Shown one piece after another: positions 8,272-17,238 of a stretch of 64,000 nucleotides of DNA (position 1 is the first letter of the stretch; the number at the start of each line of letters is the position of its first letter). Origin of the DNA: Flavobacterium aestivum (GTDB lineage: Bacteria; Bacteroidota; Bacteroidia; Flavobacteriales; Flavobacteriaceae); NCBI RefSeq assembly GCF_026870175.2, contig NZ_CP113977.2:806001-870000 (forward strand). The letters are read 5' to 3'. The position numbers were made by a program, and so were the translations under genes. Under the pieces are notes generated by a model. That model ran no database searches. It was not told where the DNA came from and saw only the letters and a list, made by a program, of their open reading frames with translations.

Positions 8272-10395
8272 ATGACCAACTTACAATTCATTTCAAAATA
8301 CGTTAGCACAGCAACGACCAATATTCAAAATACGGTGCAATTATTACAGGAAGACTGCACAATTCCATTTATATCACGCTATAGAAAAGACAAAACCGGA
8401 AATCTGGATGAAATTGTTATTGAGCAAATAGCCAAATATCAAAAAGAATATGAGGTGATTGTAAAACGAAAAGAAGCAATTTTAAAATCAATTATGGAGC
8501 AAGGAGTCATGAATGAGGATTTATTTGCTAAAATTGACAAAAGTTTCGATTTACAGGAATTGGAAGATTTTTATCTGCCTTATAAAAAGAAAAAAAGAAC
8601 TAAGGCAGATGTGGCCCGTGAAAACGGTTTAGAGCCTTTGGCAAAGATTATTATGGCTCAAGGTAAGGATGATGTTGATTTTCTGGCTACTCAATATTTG
8701 AATGAAAATGTGATTAATGAAGAATCGGCTCTGCAAGGTGCAAGAGACATTATTGCTGAATGGATTAATGAAAATATCTACGTTAGAAAACAACTTAGAC
8801 GACTGTTTGAACGCAAAGCAACTATCACAACCAAAGTGGTTAAGTCTAAAAAAGAGGAGGAAGGTGCCCAGAAATTCAATCAGTATTTTGATTGGTCAGA
8901 ACCTCTAACAAAAGCACCATCACACCGATTGTTGGCTATAATGCGTGCCGAAAATGAAGGTTTTATAAAATTCAAAGTCGATGTTGAATTAGACGATGCC
9001 TACGACATAATTGACGAATTAGTCATAAAAGGAGAAAATAGTACTACACCACATATTCAACTGGCGATTGAGGATAGTTACAAACGCTTGTTGAATCCAG
9101 CAATTTCGAATGAAACATTACAAGAAGCTAAGGCTAAAGCCGATACTAATTCTATTCAGGTATTTGCTAACAATTTAGGACAGTTATTACTTGCCCCACC
9201 ATTGGGTGAAAAACGAATTTTGGCAATAGATCCAGGATTTCGTTCAGGTTGTAAAGTGGTTTGTTTGGATGAGAAAGGGGATTTGTTGTACAACGAAACC
9301 ATTTATCCGCACGCTCCGCAAAAGGAGGAAGCCATGGCGATAAAAAAAATCCGTTCGATGGTCAATGCTTACCAAATAGATGCCATATCGATAGGAAACG
9401 GAACGGCTTCCCGAGAAACGGAGTTCTTAATCAAAAAAATTGCTTTTGATAAACCGGTACAGGTTTTCATTGTTTCAGAAGCAGGGGCTTCTGTATATTC
9501 GGCTTCTAAAATTGCGAGAGATGAGTTTCCTAACTATGATGTTACGGTTCGAGGTTCGGTTTCTATCGGAAGACGATTATCGGATCCGTTGGCCGAATTG
9601 GTAAAAATAGACCCAAAAGCCATTGGTGTAGGGCAGTACCAACACGATGTGGATCAAAACAAGCTTAAAGAAGAACTGGATAATACGGTGATTCGTTGTG
9701 TGAACTCTGTTGGAATAAATATCAATACGGCAAGTAAACATTTGCTAAGCTATGTGAGTGGAATAGGAGAGAAGCTGGCTGAAAATATAGTAAATTATCG
9801 TTCTGAAAATGGACCTTTTACAGATAGAAAACAACTCAAAAAAGTGCCTCGTTTGGGGGACAAAGCTTATCAACAAGGAGTAGCTTTTATCCGAATTTCG
9901 AATGCAAAGAATCCGTTGGATAATTCGGCTGTGCATCCTGAAGCCTACGCTATTGTTGAAAAGATGGCCAAAGATTTGAAACTTTCTGTAAATGATTTGA
10001 TTGCCAATAAAGAAAAAACGGCTTTAATAAAACCTGAAAATTATATTACACCAGAAATAGGTTTATTAACATTAAAAGATATTATTAAAGAGCTTGAAAA
10101 ACCAGGATTGGATCCTAGAAAATCGGCTAAAGTTTTTGAATTTGACCCTAATGTAAAAACAATCAAAGATTTGAGAGCAGGAATGATTTTGCCTGGTATT
10201 GTTAATAACATTACCAATTTTGGTTGTTTTGTAGATATTGGCTTGAAAGAAAGCGGATTAGTACATATTTCTCAGCTCAAAGCCGGTTTTGTGAGCGATG
10301 TCAACGAAGTGGTAAAATTACACCAACATGTTCAGGTTAAAGTAACGGAGGTTGATGAGGATAGGAAAAGGATTCAGTTGACAATGGTTATTTAA
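8272..10395 (+). CDS. tex: Tex family RNA-binding transcription accessory protein
   Basis: A 707-residue cytoplasmic protein with the full Tex architecture. It has an N-terminal helical region, a YqgF/RNase H-like domain (about 320-450, with ILAIDPGFRSGCKVVCLDEKG) and tandem helix-hairpin-helix motifs (about 485-560, SVGININTASKHLLSYVSG and following). The C-terminal S1 domain (about 635-707) reads GMILPGIVNNITNFGCFVDIG. Tex proteins bind nucleic acids and are linked to RNA quality control and transcription. The coding strand is noticeably G-rich. The gene ends in a strong hairpin shared with tatA. Confidence 0.93.
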   Translation: MTNLQFISKYVSTATTNIQNTVQLLQEDCTIPFISRYRKDKTGNLDEIVIEQIAKYQKEYEVIVKRKEAILKSIMEQGVMNEDLFAKIDKSFDLQELEDFYLPYKKKKRTKADVARENGLEPLAKIIMAQGKDDVDFLATQYLNENVINEESALQGARDIIAEWINENIYVRKQLRRLFERKATITTKVVKSKKEEEGAQKFNQYFDWSEPLTKAPSHRLLAIMRAENEGFIKFKVDVELDDAYDIIDELVIKGENSTTPHIQLAIEDSYKRLLNPAISNETLQEAKAKADTNSIQVFANNLGQLLLAPPLGEKRILAIDPGFRSGCKVVCLDEKGDLLYNETIYPHAPQKEEAMAIKKIRSMVNAYQIDAISIGNGTASRETEFLIKKIAFDKPVQVFIVSEAGASVYSASKIARDEFPNYDVTVRGSVSIGRRLSDPLAELVKIDPKAIGVGQYQHDVDQNKLKEELDNTVIRCVNSVGININTASKHLLSYVSGIGEKLAENIVNYRSENGPFTDRKQLKKVPRLGDKAYQQGVAFIRISNAKNPLDNSAVHPEAYAIVEKMAKDLKLSVNDLIANKEKTALIKPENYITPEIGLLTLKDIIKELEKPGLDPRKSAKVFEFDPNVKTIKDLRAGMILPGIVNNITNFGCFVDIGLKESGLVHISQLKAGFVSDVNEVVKLHQHVQVKVTEVDEDRKRIQLTMVI

Positions 10396-10400
10396 AAGAC

Positions 10401-10439
10401 AAAAAAAAGGCTTTTCAATTTTGAAAAGCCTTTTTTTTA
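10401..10439. terminator. Bidirectional terminator between tex and tatA
   Basis: AAGGCTTTTCAA (10407-10418) pairs with TTGAAAAGCCTT (10421-10432). It is flanked by A8 on the left and T8 on the right and can stop transcription from both directions. Confidence 0.9.
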
Positions 10440-10619
10440 TTTTTTTTCTTCTTCTTTATCTTCTTTCTTATCAGCCGGTTGATCGTCTTTGGCTGCGTTT
10501 TTGAATTCTTTAATTCCGCTTCCTAGACCTTTCATTAATTCTGGAATTTTTTTACCTCCAAAAAGTAATATAATGATTGCAACAATAACAAGGATTTCTG
10601 TAAGACCTAATCTTCCCAT
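10437..10619 (-). CDS. tatA: Twin-arginine translocase subunit TatA/TatE
   Basis: A 60-residue protein with the TatA layout. A short N-terminus (MGRLGLTE) is followed by one membrane helix, the hinge [21 protein letters not shown] and an amphipathic, Lys/Asp/Glu-rich tail. It would oligomerise to form the Tat conduit in the inner membrane. The frame is open to 10697, but a minus-strand TACATTTG box lies at 10668-10675, so the start at 10619 is preferred. tatC is not in the window. Confidence 0.92.
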   Translation of the reverse strand: MGRLGLTEILVIVAIIILLFGGKKIPELMKGLGSGIKEFKNAAKDDQPADKKEDKEEEKK

Positions 10620-10667
10620 GATTGAATATTTTAATGCCGTAGCAAATTTGTTAATGAATCTAATGTG

Positions 10668-10675
10668 CAAATGTA
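10668..10675 (-). promoter_or_regulatory. -7 box TACATTTG of tatA
   Basis: The plus strand reads CAAATGTA. The box lies about 50 bases before the ATG at 10619 and inside the longer open frame, which rules out the distal start. Confidence 0.5.
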
Positions 10676-10787
10676 TATAGAATAACTTAATAGGCATTCA
10701 TTTTGATTGATTTATTTACTTTAGAAAGCGTTAAATATTTGGTAAAATTGTTAGGTTAACCACGGAACTCCTTAAAACAGGCTAGTG

Positions 10788-10815
10788 TTGGCAACGTTTT
10801 TAATTATTATATTTG
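10788..10815 (+). promoter_or_regulatory. Promoter TTG-N17-TATATTTG
   Basis: TTG at 10788-10790 and TATATTTG at 10808-10815 are 17 bases apart, a full match to the Bacteroidota consensus. It lies 17 bases before the ATG of the membrane-anchored coiled-coil gene. Confidence 0.65.
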
Positions 10816-10832
10816 TAACTTAAACAAATACC

Positions 10833-11339
10833 ATGTCCAGTAATCGATTGAAAAGAAAAAAGCTTTTGGATAAATTATTAATCAAAAACCGACTAATAAT
10901 TTTGAATGAGAATACTTTTGAAGAAATTTTTTCTTTTAAGTTGAATATCATGAGTGTTTTTGTCTCACTTTCACTAGGTGCTATTTTCTTAATCTCTATT
11001 ACCACGGTTTTAATTGCATTTACCCCTTTAAGAGAATATATCCCAGGTTATTCTTCTACTCAACTAAAAAAAGATGCTACGGTTTTGGCATTAAAATCAG
11101 ATTCTCTGTCTAATGCCCTAAAGAAAAATGAAGCTTACATTAAATCGATTCAAAAAGTACTGAATGGCGATTTAGAATACGCTAAATTCAATAAAGATTC
11201 TATACTTTCAAGTACAGCTGAAACGCCTGAACCTGTTGATTTGTCAGCTTCTAAAGAAGAAATACAATTAAGGGAAAGAGTGGATAAAGAAGAAAAGTCT
11301 AAACCTGAAATTCCAAATTCAAAAAAGAAGGCAAAATAA
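10833..11339 (+). CDS. Membrane-anchored protein resembling the N-terminal half of flavobacterial M23 peptidases, catalytic domain absent
   Basis: 168 residues. A basic cytoplasmic start (about 1-45) precedes one membrane helix (about 46-68, FVSLSLGAIFLISITTVLIAF). The conspicuous run TPLREYIPGYSSTQLKKDA, a probable coiled coil (about 85-125) and a charged Lys/Glu/Pro tail follow. From memory, the helix-TPLREYIPGYSS segment is the front of longer flavobacterial M23 (LytM) peptidases. Here the frame stops before any HxxxD or HxH motif, and I found no LytM remnant in the next 230 bases in any frame. It may be a scaffold or a reduced paralogue. Confidence 0.6.
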   Translation: MSSNRLKRKKLLDKLLIKNRLIILNENTFEEIFSFKLNIMSVFVSLSLGAIFLISITTVLIAFTPLREYIPGYSSTQLKKDATVLALKSDSLSNALKKNEAYIKSIQKVLNGDLEYAKFNKDSILSSTAETPEPVDLSASKEEIQLRERVDKEEKSKPEIPNSKKKAK

Positions 11340-11570
11340 GAGAAATTACATAGAATATCATCTTATGTGTATAAGTACAAAACTGAACACAAATTTCTTA
11401 AATTGCGATTAATCTGTTTTTGAAATTAATTGCACAAACAGTAATAAGCTTACAGATTTGTGTAAATTTGTACAATTCGTGTTAACTTTTAGATAAAATG
11501 TTATATCCTAAACAATAGATTTTATCTGATCGAAAAATAACACTACAATTTTAAAATAAAGCCCAATACA

Positions 11571-13088
11571 ATGTCACTAAAATCGGTTGCCGCAAAACTA
11601 TTTGCACAAAATATTTACAAAAAGACACAGGCTTGGGCCAATACTCCGATAGAAACCCAAAAAGCTGTTTTTCTAAATTTAATACAAGAAGCAAAACAAA
11701 CCCAATTTGGGAAAGACCATCATTTTGATGAGATAAACACTCATGAGGATTTTGCAAAACGAGTTCCTATTCGAGATTATGAAGACTTAAAACCATATGT
11801 AGATAGGGTGGTAAAAGGGGAGGAGAACATTCTCTGGAAAGGTAAACCGCTTTATTTTGCCAAAACTTCGGGAACTACTTCGGGTGCCAAATACATTCCG
11901 TTAACCAAGGAATCAATGCCCTATCATATAGAAGCGGCTCGAAATGCAATTTTGCTTTATATACACGAAACCAAGAAAGCAGATTTTGTCAATGGTAAAA
12001 TGATTTTCTTGCAGGGAAGCCCTATTTTAGAAGAAAAAAACGGAATAAAATTGGGTCGATTGTCTGGGATTGTTGCTCATTTTGTTCCAAAATATTTGCA
12101 AAAAAACCGATTGCCTTCTTGGGAAACCAATTGTATTGAAGATTGGGAAACCAAAGTGAATGCTATTGTAAATGAAACAATTAATGAGGATATGACTGTA
12201 ATTTCAGGAATACCTTCTTGGGTGCAAATGTATTTTGAAAAACTACAACAAAGAGTCGGAACCCGATCCTTAGACGAACTGAGCGAAGCTAAACCAGTTG
12301 GAGATATTTTTAAAAACTTTAATTTGTTTATTTATGGTGGGGTGAATTATGAACCATATAGAGCAAAATTCGAAAATTTAATAGGTCGAAAAGTAGACAG
12401 TATTGAATTATTTCCAGCCTCCGAAGGTTTTTTTGCCTATCAAGATTCCCAGAAAGAAAAGGGAATGTTGTTGCTGTTGAATGCTGGAATTTTTTACGAA
12501 TTTATAAAAAGTGAAGAGTTTTATACCGAAAACCCAAAGCGATACACCATAGGCGAAGTTGAGTTGGGAGTTAATTATGTTCTAATTATTTCGACTAATG
12601 CCGGACTTTGGGGTTATAATATTGGAGATACGGTTCAGTTTACTTCCTTGAAACCGTATCGTGTTATAGTTTCGGGTCGTATTAAACATTATATTTCGGC
12701 TTTTGGAGAACATGTTATAGGAAAAGAAGTCGAGTGCGCTTTGAAAGAAGCCATGATGGGAACAAATGTACGGGTTAATGAATTTACTGTTGCTCCACAA
12801 ATTACTCCAACTGAAGGATTACCCTACCATGAATGGTTTATCGAATTTGAAAATGAACCCGAGGATAGTGACACTTTTGCGGAAGCGCTAGATAATGCCA
12901 TGCGTAAACAAAACATTTATTATGACGATTTGATTGTAGGTCATGTTTTGAAAAAACTGGTCATTACCAAAGTGAACAAAAATGGTTTTCAAGAGTACAT
13001 GAAATCTATAGGAAAATTGGGAGGGCAAAACAAAATACCAAGGCTTTCTAATGATAGGAAAATTGCAACGGTTTTAAGCCAAAAATAA
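11571..13088 (+). CDS. GH3 auxin-responsive promoter family protein
   Basis: A 505-residue member of the GH3 branch of the ANL adenylate-forming superfamily. The plant enzymes activate carboxylic acids with ATP and conjugate them to amino acids. Visible motifs are the ATP-binding TSGTTSGAKYIPLT (about residue 102), the ELFPASEGFF motif (about 285) and the YNIGDTVQF motif (about 348). The C-terminal subdomain includes the HVIGKEVE region. The acyl substrate in Bacteroidota is not known. The next gene downstream is the phosphorylase-like conserved protein. Confidence 0.88.
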   Translation: MSLKSVAAKLFAQNIYKKTQAWANTPIETQKAVFLNLIQEAKQTQFGKDHHFDEINTHEDFAKRVPIRDYEDLKPYVDRVVKGEENILWKGKPLYFAKTSGTTSGAKYIPLTKESMPYHIEAARNAILLYIHETKKADFVNGKMIFLQGSPILEEKNGIKLGRLSGIVAHFVPKYLQKNRLPSWETNCIEDWETKVNAIVNETINEDMTVISGIPSWVQMYFEKLQQRVGTRSLDELSEAKPVGDIFKNFNLFIYGGVNYEPYRAKFENLIGRKVDSIELFPASEGFFAYQDSQKEKGMLLLLNAGIFYEFIKSEEFYTENPKRYTIGEVELGVNYVLIISTNAGLWGYNIGDTVQFTSLKPYRVIVSGRIKHYISAFGEHVIGKEVECALKEAMMGTNVRVNEFTVAPQITPTEGLPYHEWFIEFENEPEDSDTFAEALDNAMRKQNIYYDDLIVGHVLKKLVITKVNKNGFQEYMKSIGKLGGQNKIPRLSNDRKIATVLSQK

Positions 13089-13094
13089 AAACGA

Positions 13095-13102
13095 TACATT
13101 TG
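13095..13102 (+). promoter_or_regulatory. Possible -7 box TACATTTG
   Basis: A full TAnnTTTG match lies just after the GH3 stop and 108 bases before the next gene. The -33 region is poor (TTTT at 13072-13075). It suggests that gene may have its own promoter with a long leader. Confidence 0.35.
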
Positions 13103-13210
13103 AGAATTAAAAAATATAAAAGGGGATAATAAGCATTATCGAAATGGGTTGTAAAGACCATGTTAATATGCTAATTATACCAAATATAGTGAGGCAGATA
13201 AAATAAAAAT

Positions 13211-14890
13211 ATGAAAGAGACTAAAAACATATCCAGATCCAGAGCACAGGAATCATCGGCAGCAATCGAAAAAATGTACATTACGATGCGCCATCTTTTT
13301 AATAGAGGTTTTTATAAACCAATGGGAATTTCTGGAGATACATTAAGAGAGGCTTTATTAGCTTTAAGGCCAGAAATTTATGGAAATATTGCCGAAGAGA
13401 AAGTCGAATTAAATGGGTTATTATATGTTATAGAGCGTCTTCCTGTAGGAATAGAGGAGTGCCGTTTTATTAATTTAACTTCGGATGAAGGATATTCTAA
13501 ATCGCATTTTAAAGCGATAGTTCCGCCAAAAAGACGCCGCAATTGCTACCGAATTGATGAAGAACAAATGAATGTTGAAATCACTCGAGGGCGATCAGAC
13601 ATTTATGATATCTTGACCCATTTGACATTTATTTTCATAGAATCGCATAAAATCAAAAATAGGGTTTTACTGGATGATGTGGGTGAAGTATCTCGTGATT
13701 GGGTAAAACTTGAAATAGCGGTATCTCAAATCAAAAAATTGAGCCTTATAGAAAAAGAAAAGGCTATTTCTCATGCTGCAAATATTCTAGGGAGAACATT
13801 TGAGGAAGTTTTGAATATTTATGATGCATTTGGAACCGAAACTGCCCCAGATCGCTTTTTGCACGTGATTTATTGGTTAGGGAAACTGGCTATAGAAGAG
13901 GTAGTTGACAATAATAAAAGAACAATTACGTTTAGTCCTATTCTAAGAGAACGTTTGGGTCATCATATTCATGGAGAAGTTTGGGCAACCAACATCAAGG
14001 AAATTTTGAAAGCCAATCAACTGCTAGATAGACCGATTCATGTGATTAGTGCCAATATGCACTCGGTGATGAATTCTATTTTTGCCACACCTATTTTGAA
14101 AACGAAGTTCAAAGACAAATCTGATTTCTTTATTTATGAAGAGTTAAGCAAGTCTGGAGCTCATGATGTTCGAAATTTAGTAGAAGCCGTAGCGTTGAAA
14201 CAAGGAATGATTGCTTTACCCGATACATCGGGAACTAACATAGATGTTCAAATTTTTGATACAGCCAAAATAGATTGGTCTAAAACATCCTTTCCTACAG
14301 CAAGTTTTGGGGATAAAAAACCCGTTCTTATCGTTATGGATTATGCCTTTGGAGAGCAAGCGTATGAAACAATAGACGAGTTATTGAAACCGTTTAAAAA
14401 AGAAACTTTACTTCGAGTAGAATCGGTTTCTATTATGGGAAAAGCAGGGATTCTAGAAGGAGGAAAAGGAGATATCATGATTCCGAACGCCCATATCAAT
14501 GAGGGAACTGCAGATAATTATTTTTTCGAAAATGAATTGACAGCTAGCATGTTTGAGGGTAATGGTATAGCGGTTTTTGCAGGACCAATGGTTACGGTTT
14601 TGGGAACATCGTTACAAAACAAAGATTTATTAAAGTTCTTTCATGAATCAACCTGGAGAGTTATCGGTCTGGAAATGGAAGGCTCTTATTATCAAAAAGC
14701 CATACAATCGGCTTCTAAAATTAGAAAAAGTGTTCCTCATGATATCAAAGTGCGTTATGCATATTATGCTTCGGATAACCCACTTGAAACTGGAAGCACA
14801 TTAGCATCAGGGGGATTAGGAACCACAGGTGTAAAACCGACCTATTTGATTACAATTAAGATACTTGAACAAATTTTTAATATAAAATAA
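13211..14890 (+). CDS. Conserved Bacteroidota protein (probably DUF6909) with a nucleoside phosphorylase-like C-terminal half
   Basis: 559 residues, no signal peptide or membrane segment. The N-terminal half (about 1-340) is helical and unfamiliar apart from its likely membership in the Bacteroidota-specific DUF6909 family. The C-terminal half (about 370-559) shows features of the purine nucleoside phosphorylase/AMP nucleosidase fold: IMGKAGILEGGKGDIMIPNA resembles the phosphate-site loop, and VIGLEMEGSYYQKAI resembles the ribose-binding MEx(A/G) motif. Function as a glycosidase is an inference. The stop is only 9 bases before the Wzz-like gene, which hints at co-transcription with the polysaccharide locus. 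Confidence 0.6.
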   Translation: MKETKNISRSRAQESSAAIEKMYITMRHLFNRGFYKPMGISGDTLREALLALRPEIYGNIAEEKVELNGLLYVIERLPVGIEECRFINLTSDEGYSKSHFKAIVPPKRRRNCYRIDEEQMNVEITRGRSDIYDILTHLTFIFIESHKIKNRVLLDDVGEVSRDWVKLEIAVSQIKKLSLIEKEKAISHAANILGRTFEEVLNIYDAFGTETAPDRFLHVIYWLGKLAIEEVVDNNKRTITFSPILRERLGHHIHGEVWATNIKEILKANQLLDRPIHVISANMHSVMNSIFATPILKTKFKDKSDFFIYEELSKSGAHDVRNLVEAVALKQGMIALPDTSGTNIDVQIFDTAKIDWSKTSFPTASFGDKKPVLIVMDYAFGEQAYETIDELLKPFKKETLLRVESVSIMGKAGILEGGKGDIMIPNAHINEGTADNYFFENELTASMFEGNGIAVFAGPMVTVLGTSLQNKDLLKFFHESTWRVIGLEMEGSYYQKAIQSASKIRKSVPHDIKVRYAYYASDNPLETGSTLASGGLGTTGVKPTYLITIKILEQIFNIK

Positions 14891-14899
14891 AAAGGCAGC

Positions 14900-15895
14900 A
14901 TGAGTACAAAAAGAGAGAATAATTCAGAGAATCCAGAGATTGATCTACTGACGGTTTTTAGTAGAATTGGGGATTTCTTTGAATGGATTAATACTTTGCT
15001 GTTTAGAATAATTCGATTTTTTGTAAAAAATGCTATTGTCGTATCTGTTTTAATCATCATTGGAGTTGGAATTGGGTTTTTCTTGAAGAAGGTAGACTCC
15101 AGCTATGAACAGAAAGTGATGGTGGCTCCAAATTTTAAATCGACAGATTATCTGTATTCTAAAATTGATTTTTTGGACTCAAAAATTGCTTTAAGGGATA
15201 CTTTGTTTTTAAAATCTATTGGAATCGAAAAGCCGTCTAAAATTGTAGATATTTCTATTGAACCAGTTATAGATATATATAATTTGATCAATGAAAACAA
15301 AGACAGTAAAAGTTTGGAGTTATTGCAATTGATGGCACAAAATGGTGATCTTAAATCTATTGTTAAAGAAACAACTACCAGTAAAAATTATGCGCTTCAT
15401 GCCATTACTATAAATACAAGAGGCGTCGTTTCTTCAAAAAATACAATTGACCCCCTTTTAAAGTATTTAAATGCAAGTAGTTATTATGATAAGTACAAAA
15501 AAATCAATTTGCAGAATATTCAAAACAGTATAAAAATAAAAGAAGCGACAATTCTTCAAATAGATGGTATTATAAATCGGTTTACAGGAACTTTTAGCAA
15601 TCATCCTAATAATGAAAAACTGGTTTATTATAATGAAAATTTGAATTTAGATAAAGTTATTAAAAACAAAGATTCTTTGACTGATCTGATTGGGGAATTA
15701 AAGATAGAGCAGTACAATACAGACAAAACCATTAAAGACAAAGGAATGGTTTTGAACATAAAAAACAATAAGAGCGTAAAAGGAAAATTGATTTTTATCT
15801 TACCATTACTTTTAGTTGGTCTTTTTGTTTTCGTAAGCTTTTTTATAGCTTTTTATAAAAAACAATCGTTAAAAGCAAAAGCAAGTTTGGAGTAA
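14900..15895 (+). CDS. Wzz-like polysaccharide chain-length determinant
   Basis: A 331-residue inner-membrane protein with the polysaccharide co-polymerase layout. There is a short cytoplasmic start, one membrane helix (about 46-66, NAIVVSVLIIIGVGIGFFL), a large periplasmic part with predicted helices, and a second helix near the C-terminus (about 298-322). No tyrosine kinase domain is fused, as in Wzz proteins of O-antigen systems. It would set glycan chain length together with the Wzy polymerase. It opens the polysaccharide gene cluster. Confidence 0.7.
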   Translation: MSTKRENNSENPEIDLLTVFSRIGDFFEWINTLLFRIIRFFVKNAIVVSVLIIIGVGIGFFLKKVDSSYEQKVMVAPNFKSTDYLYSKIDFLDSKIALRDTLFLKSIGIEKPSKIVDISIEPVIDIYNLINENKDSKSLELLQLMAQNGDLKSIVKETTTSKNYALHAITINTRGVVSSKNTIDPLLKYLNASSYYDKYKKINLQNIQNSIKIKEATILQIDGIINRFTGTFSNHPNNEKLVYYNENLNLDKVIKNKDSLTDLIGELKIEQYNTDKTIKDKGMVLNIKNNKSVKGKLIFILPLLLVGLFVFVSFFIAFYKKQSLKAKASLE

Positions 15896-15918
15896 ATAAT
15901 GAGTATGGCGAGCGAAAT

Positions 15919-17229
15919 ATGGTAAAAAAAATTCAGAACCAATTACTGAAAATAATCAAAAATTCATTTATTCAACAAAGTTTGATCACTTTGATTTTTA
16001 GAATTTGTGGGTTATTAACATTATTTGGATTCACTGTATTTCTTACCAAAACCTATTCTCCAAAAATTGTTGGACAATATGATTTTGTTCGTTCTTTCCT
16101 TCTTGTAATTGGGAGCATTTGTTTGTTGGGATGCGACCAGTCGATATTGTATTTTAAAGGTAGACTTATAGGAGAGAATACCTTAGAAGGAATAAAAAAA
16201 GTTTATACTAAAATGCTAGGAATGTTACTGACGATGTCAGTTTTATTTCTTTTGATATTTTGGAGTATCAATGAGGAATTTATAAACAATTATTTCTCTG
16301 ATTCAAGAGTTTACGATATTCTTTTAAAATCGGTACTGGTGTTGTTTTTTTATGGTTTAACTACTTTGAATACAGAAGTTTTTCGCGCATTAGACCATTT
16401 TTATGTAGCCGAACTTTTTAGAAATACTATCAAATATATTCCATTGATTATTGGAGCAATTTTGCTCTTTTATTTTGGTTTAGAAACCTATTTGGTTGAG
16501 GTTTTTTTGTTGGGTTTTGTTGTTCTTTCTTTTATAACCACTATTATTGTTTTCTTCTATTTTAGCAAAGCAAATGTTGAGAAAGCAACTGTAAATTTTG
16601 GGTATAAAGAAATATTCTCTAAGTCATATCCCATCGCAATTAGCGGAATGGCTCTGTTTTTATTAATGAGTTTTGATATTCTCTTTTTAAAAAAATATAG
16701 AGATGATTCTACAGTGGCATTTTACTCTGTAGCCGTTAAATTAGTTACCATTCTTTCGATGGTGATTATCACAGTAAATATTACGGTTTCTACCAAAATT
16801 TCTGAATATTTTTTTAGCAAAAACAGAACGGATTTGATTAAAACAGTTCAACATGCCTCACGTTTAATATTTCTATTGACTTTTCCGATAGCATTTATGA
16901 TCTGTTTTTTTCCAGAGTATATTTTAGGTTTTTTCGGAAAAGGGTATGTAGCTGCAAAGAATGCTTTGCTTATTTTAGCTATTGGTCAAGGAATCTGTTC
17001 TGCTTTTGGCACAGCACCGATTTATTTGAATATGACGGGTAGACAACATATTTTTCAAATTATATTGTTAGTTACCGTGTTTATTAATTTTCTTATGAAT
17101 AGGTTATTAATACCTGAGTATGGTATGATTGGAGCTGCAACTGCATTTGTGGTTAGTTCAATTTTTTGGAACAGTATTACTGCGATTGTGATTTACAAAA
17201 AGGATCAAGTGAACGTTTTTTTGAATTAG
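15919..17229 (+). CDS. Oligosaccharide flippase (Wzx/MATE-like)
   Basis: A 436-residue polytopic membrane protein with about 12 hydrophobic segments spread over its length. Family features include the N-terminal LITLIFRICGLLTLFGFTVFL helix and a late NRLLIPEYGMIGAATAFVVS segment, seen in many Wzx flippases. It would move lipid-linked oligosaccharide units to the periplasmic face of the inner membrane. It lies 23 bases after the Wzz-like gene. A second, unrelated flippase gene occurs at 48.9 kb. Confidence 0.85.
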   Translation: MVKKIQNQLLKIIKNSFIQQSLITLIFRICGLLTLFGFTVFLTKTYSPKIVGQYDFVRSFLLVIGSICLLGCDQSILYFKGRLIGENTLEGIKKVYTKMLGMLLTMSVLFLLIFWSINEEFINNYFSDSRVYDILLKSVLVLFFYGLTTLNTEVFRALDHFYVAELFRNTIKYIPLIIGAILLFYFGLETYLVEVFLLGFVVLSFITTIIVFFYFSKANVEKATVNFGYKEIFSKSYPIAISGMALFLLMSFDILFLKKYRDDSTVAFYSVAVKLVTILSMVIITVNITVSTKISEYFFSKNRTDLIKTVQHASRLIFLLTFPIAFMICFFPEYILGFFGKGYVAAKNALLILAIGQGICSAFGTAPIYLNMTGRQHIFQIILLVTVFINFLMNRLLIPEYGMIGAATAFVVSSIFWNSITAIVIYKKDQVNVFLN

Positions 17230-17238
17230 ATAATTTGA

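Noticed and set aside
15899..15925. Eight-codon leader frame (MSMASEIW) overlapping the flippase start
   Set aside because: It could be a coupling peptide, but it is short and AT-rich sequence gives such frames by chance. No supporting hairpin or regulatory codon run is seen.
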